A stretch of 64,000 bases of DNA from Pseudoduganella lurida (lineage in GTDB: Bacteria; Pseudomonadota; Gammaproteobacteria; Burkholderiales; Burkholderiaceae_D), in the NCBI RefSeq assembly GCF_007830455.1, contig NZ_VLLB01000006.1, forward strand, positions 248,001-312,000, written 5' to 3'. The position numbers were made by a program, and so were the translations under genes. Below are positions 62,637 to 64,000 of this stretch, one piece after another. The notes under the pieces were generated by a model. The model was given only the letters and a program-made list of their open reading frames with translations, was not told the DNA's origin and ran no database searches. Every line of letters begins with the position of its first letter. Position 1 is the stretch's first letter.

Positions 62637-64000
62637 ATGCTCGCCCAACAAAAACAACAGATCGCCGCCCTGTTCCAGGCCGCCCTCGTCCCGTTCCTGG
62701 CCGATACCGGCATCACTGCCAACGTGGTGCTGGAACGCCCGCGCGACCCGGCGCATGGCGACGTGGCCTGCAATATCGCCATGCAGCTCGCCAAGCAGCT
62801 GAAGATGAACCCGCGCGAGCTGGCCACGAAGATCGTTGCCGCCGTGCTGGACAACCCGGCCGGCAAGGCGCTGGTGGCCTCGGCCGACATCGCCGGTCCC
62901 GGCTTCATCAACCTGCGCGTGACGGATGCGGCCAAGCAGGCCGTCGTAACCACCGTGCTGGAACAGGGCGCCGCCTATGGCCGCAGCGACGCCGGCAACG
63001 GCCAGCACGTGATCATCGAATTCGTCTCCGCCAACCCCACCGGCCCGCTGCACGTGGGCCATGGCCGCCAGGCCGCGCTGGGCGATGCCCTGTCCGCGCT
63101 GTTCGAAGCGCAGGGCTACGGCGTGACGCGCGAGTTCTACTACAACGATGCGGGCGTGCAGATCCACACGCTGGCCACGTCCACCCAGGCGCGCGCGCGC
63201 GGCATCAAGCCGGGCGACGCCAACTGGCCGGACCCGGCCTACAACGGTGACTACATCGCCGACATCGCCGCCGATTTCCTGGCGAAGAAGACGGTCGCGG
63301 CCAGCGACGGCGCGCCGGTCACGGGCTCGGGCGACGTCGATGACCTGGAGTCGATCCGCGCATTCGCCGTCACCTATCTGCGCAACGAACAGGACATCGA
63401 CCTGCAGGCCTTCGGCGTCAAGTTCGACAATTACTACCTGGAGTCCTCGCTGTACAAGGACGGCAAGGTGGAGTCGGCCGTCAATGCGCTGGTGGCGAAC
63501 GGCCACACGTACGAAGACGGCGGCGCGCTGTGGCTGCGCACCACCGACTACGGCGACGACAAGGACCGCGTGATGCGCAAGACGGACGGCACGTTCACGT
63601 ACTTCGTGCCGGACGTGGCCTACCACATCGTCAAGTTCCAGCGCGGCTTCACGCAGGCGATCAACGTGCAGGGTTCCGACCACCACGGCACCATCGCCCG
63701 CGTGCGCGCCGGCCTGCAGGCCGTGGGCCTGGACATCCCGCAGGGCTATCCCGACTACGTGCTGCACAAGATGGTCACCGTGATGAAGGACGGCGCCGAG
63801 GTGAAGATCTCGAAGCGCGCCGGTTCCTACGTGACGGTGCGCGACCTGATCGAATGGTCCGGCGGCGGCGACATCACCAGGGGCCGCGACGCGGTGCGCT
63901 TCTTCCTCATCTCGCGCAAGGCCGACACGGAATTCGTGTTCGACGTGGACGTGGCGCTGAAGACCTCCGACGAGAACCCGGTGTATTACGTGCAGTACGC
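62637..64000 (+). CDS. argS: arginyl-tRNA synthetase (5' part)
   Basis: The first 454 residues of ArgRS are visible; the gene runs off the right edge. The N-terminal Add1 domain starts MLAQQKQQIAALFQAAL. The HIGH motif is SANPTGPLHVGHGRQAALG. The variant KMSK loop is EVKISKRAGSYVTVRDLI. The ATG at 62637 fits the family. It is divergent from rsmB across 207 bp. Confidence 0.96.
   Translation, partial: MLAQQKQQIAALFQAALVPFLADTGITANVVLERPRDPAHGDVACNIAMQLAKQLKMNPRELATKIVAAVLDNPAGKALVASADIAGPGFINLRVTDAAKQAVVTTVLEQGAAYGRSDAGNGQHVIIEFVSANPTGPLHVGHGRQAALGDALSALFEAQGYGVTREFYYNDAGVQIHTLATSTQARARGIKPGDANWPDPAYNGDYIADIAADFLAKKTVAASDGAPVTGSGDVDDLESIRAFAVTYLRNEQDIDLQAFGVKFDNYYLESSLYKDGKVESAVNALVANGHTYEDGGALWLRTTDYGDDKDRVMRKTDGTFTYFVPDVAYHIVKFQRGFTQAINVQGSDHHGTIARVRAGLQAVGLDIPQGYPDYVLHKMVTVMKDGAEVKISKRAGSYVTVRDLIEWSGGGDITRGRDAVRFFLISRKADTEFVFDVDVALKTSDENPVYYVQY

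Noticed and set aside
62430..63767. Open extension upstream of rsmB on the - strand
   Set aside because: It lies entirely antisense to argS, and the family start and low-complexity N-terminus begin at 62429.

Overview
The window is about 64 kb of high-GC chromosome. Gene content and order point to a betaproteobacterium of the Oxalobacteraceae (Massilia / Duganella / Pseudoduganella type): dusB-fis-purH-ruvC-ruvA, tyrS-dtd, anmK-erpA-argC, rplM-rpsI, smg-dprA-LysM opposite def-fmt, NtrY-like kinase and DUF4390 beside rsmB, a DUF3567 protein and a PEP-CTERM protein. This assignment is inferred from gene families and synteny; no rRNA or tRNA gene was found in the window.

Layout. 1-12.5 kb is mostly housekeeping: Holliday junction resolution (ruvA cut by the left edge, ruvC), purine synthesis (purH), fis, dusB, a histidine phosphatase, a PEBP-like protein, dtd, tyrS, an M23 peptidase, anmK, two small proteins, erpA and argC. 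12.8-22.8 kb is a metabolic island on the + strand: AtzF-type allophanate hydrolase, a BMP-type ABC importer (binding protein, two permeases, double ATPase), a formamidase-like nitrilase, two biuret-hydrolase-like cysteine hydrolases, an AtzH-like (DUF3225) protein and a GntR/FCD regulator. Together they would import a ureido or triazine-derived compound and break it down via biuret and allophanate to ammonia and CO2. The island separates rplM-rpsI from argC-erpA, which are usually close together in relatives. udk and a YCII-like gene follow, then rpsI and rplM.

25-37.6 kb is accessory: a secreted S33 peptidase with a NatA/NatB-type exporter, OsmC, a secreted hypothetical, a YpfJ-type metalloprotease, coq7, an unknown protein, an ABC ATPase followed by a 1194-residue ABC-permease/M1-aminopeptidase fusion, and DUF937 and DUF3597 proteins. 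37.6-54 kb holds a repeat array, a chemoreceptor, topB, smg, dprA, a LysM protein, def, fmt, a LysR regulator, a PEP-CTERM protein, a tautomerase plus isochorismatase-like hydrolase pair, and a full-length metH. 54-64 kb holds an SPW protein, an EAL-like/HDOD protein, DUF3567, a CobW-like remnant, an NtrY/NtrX-like two-component pair (the regulator without an AAA+ domain), DUF4390, rsmB and the start of argS, which is cut by the right edge.

Intergenic DNA carries two families of palindromic repeats. One is a large 35-27-35 bp inverted unit present twice (850-946 and 10780-10876). The other is a short GGGG-ACAG/TCTG-CCCC palindrome, single at 4075-4115, doubled near 28.5 kb and in an array at 37618-37744. 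No phage, insertion sequence or CRISPR array was seen.
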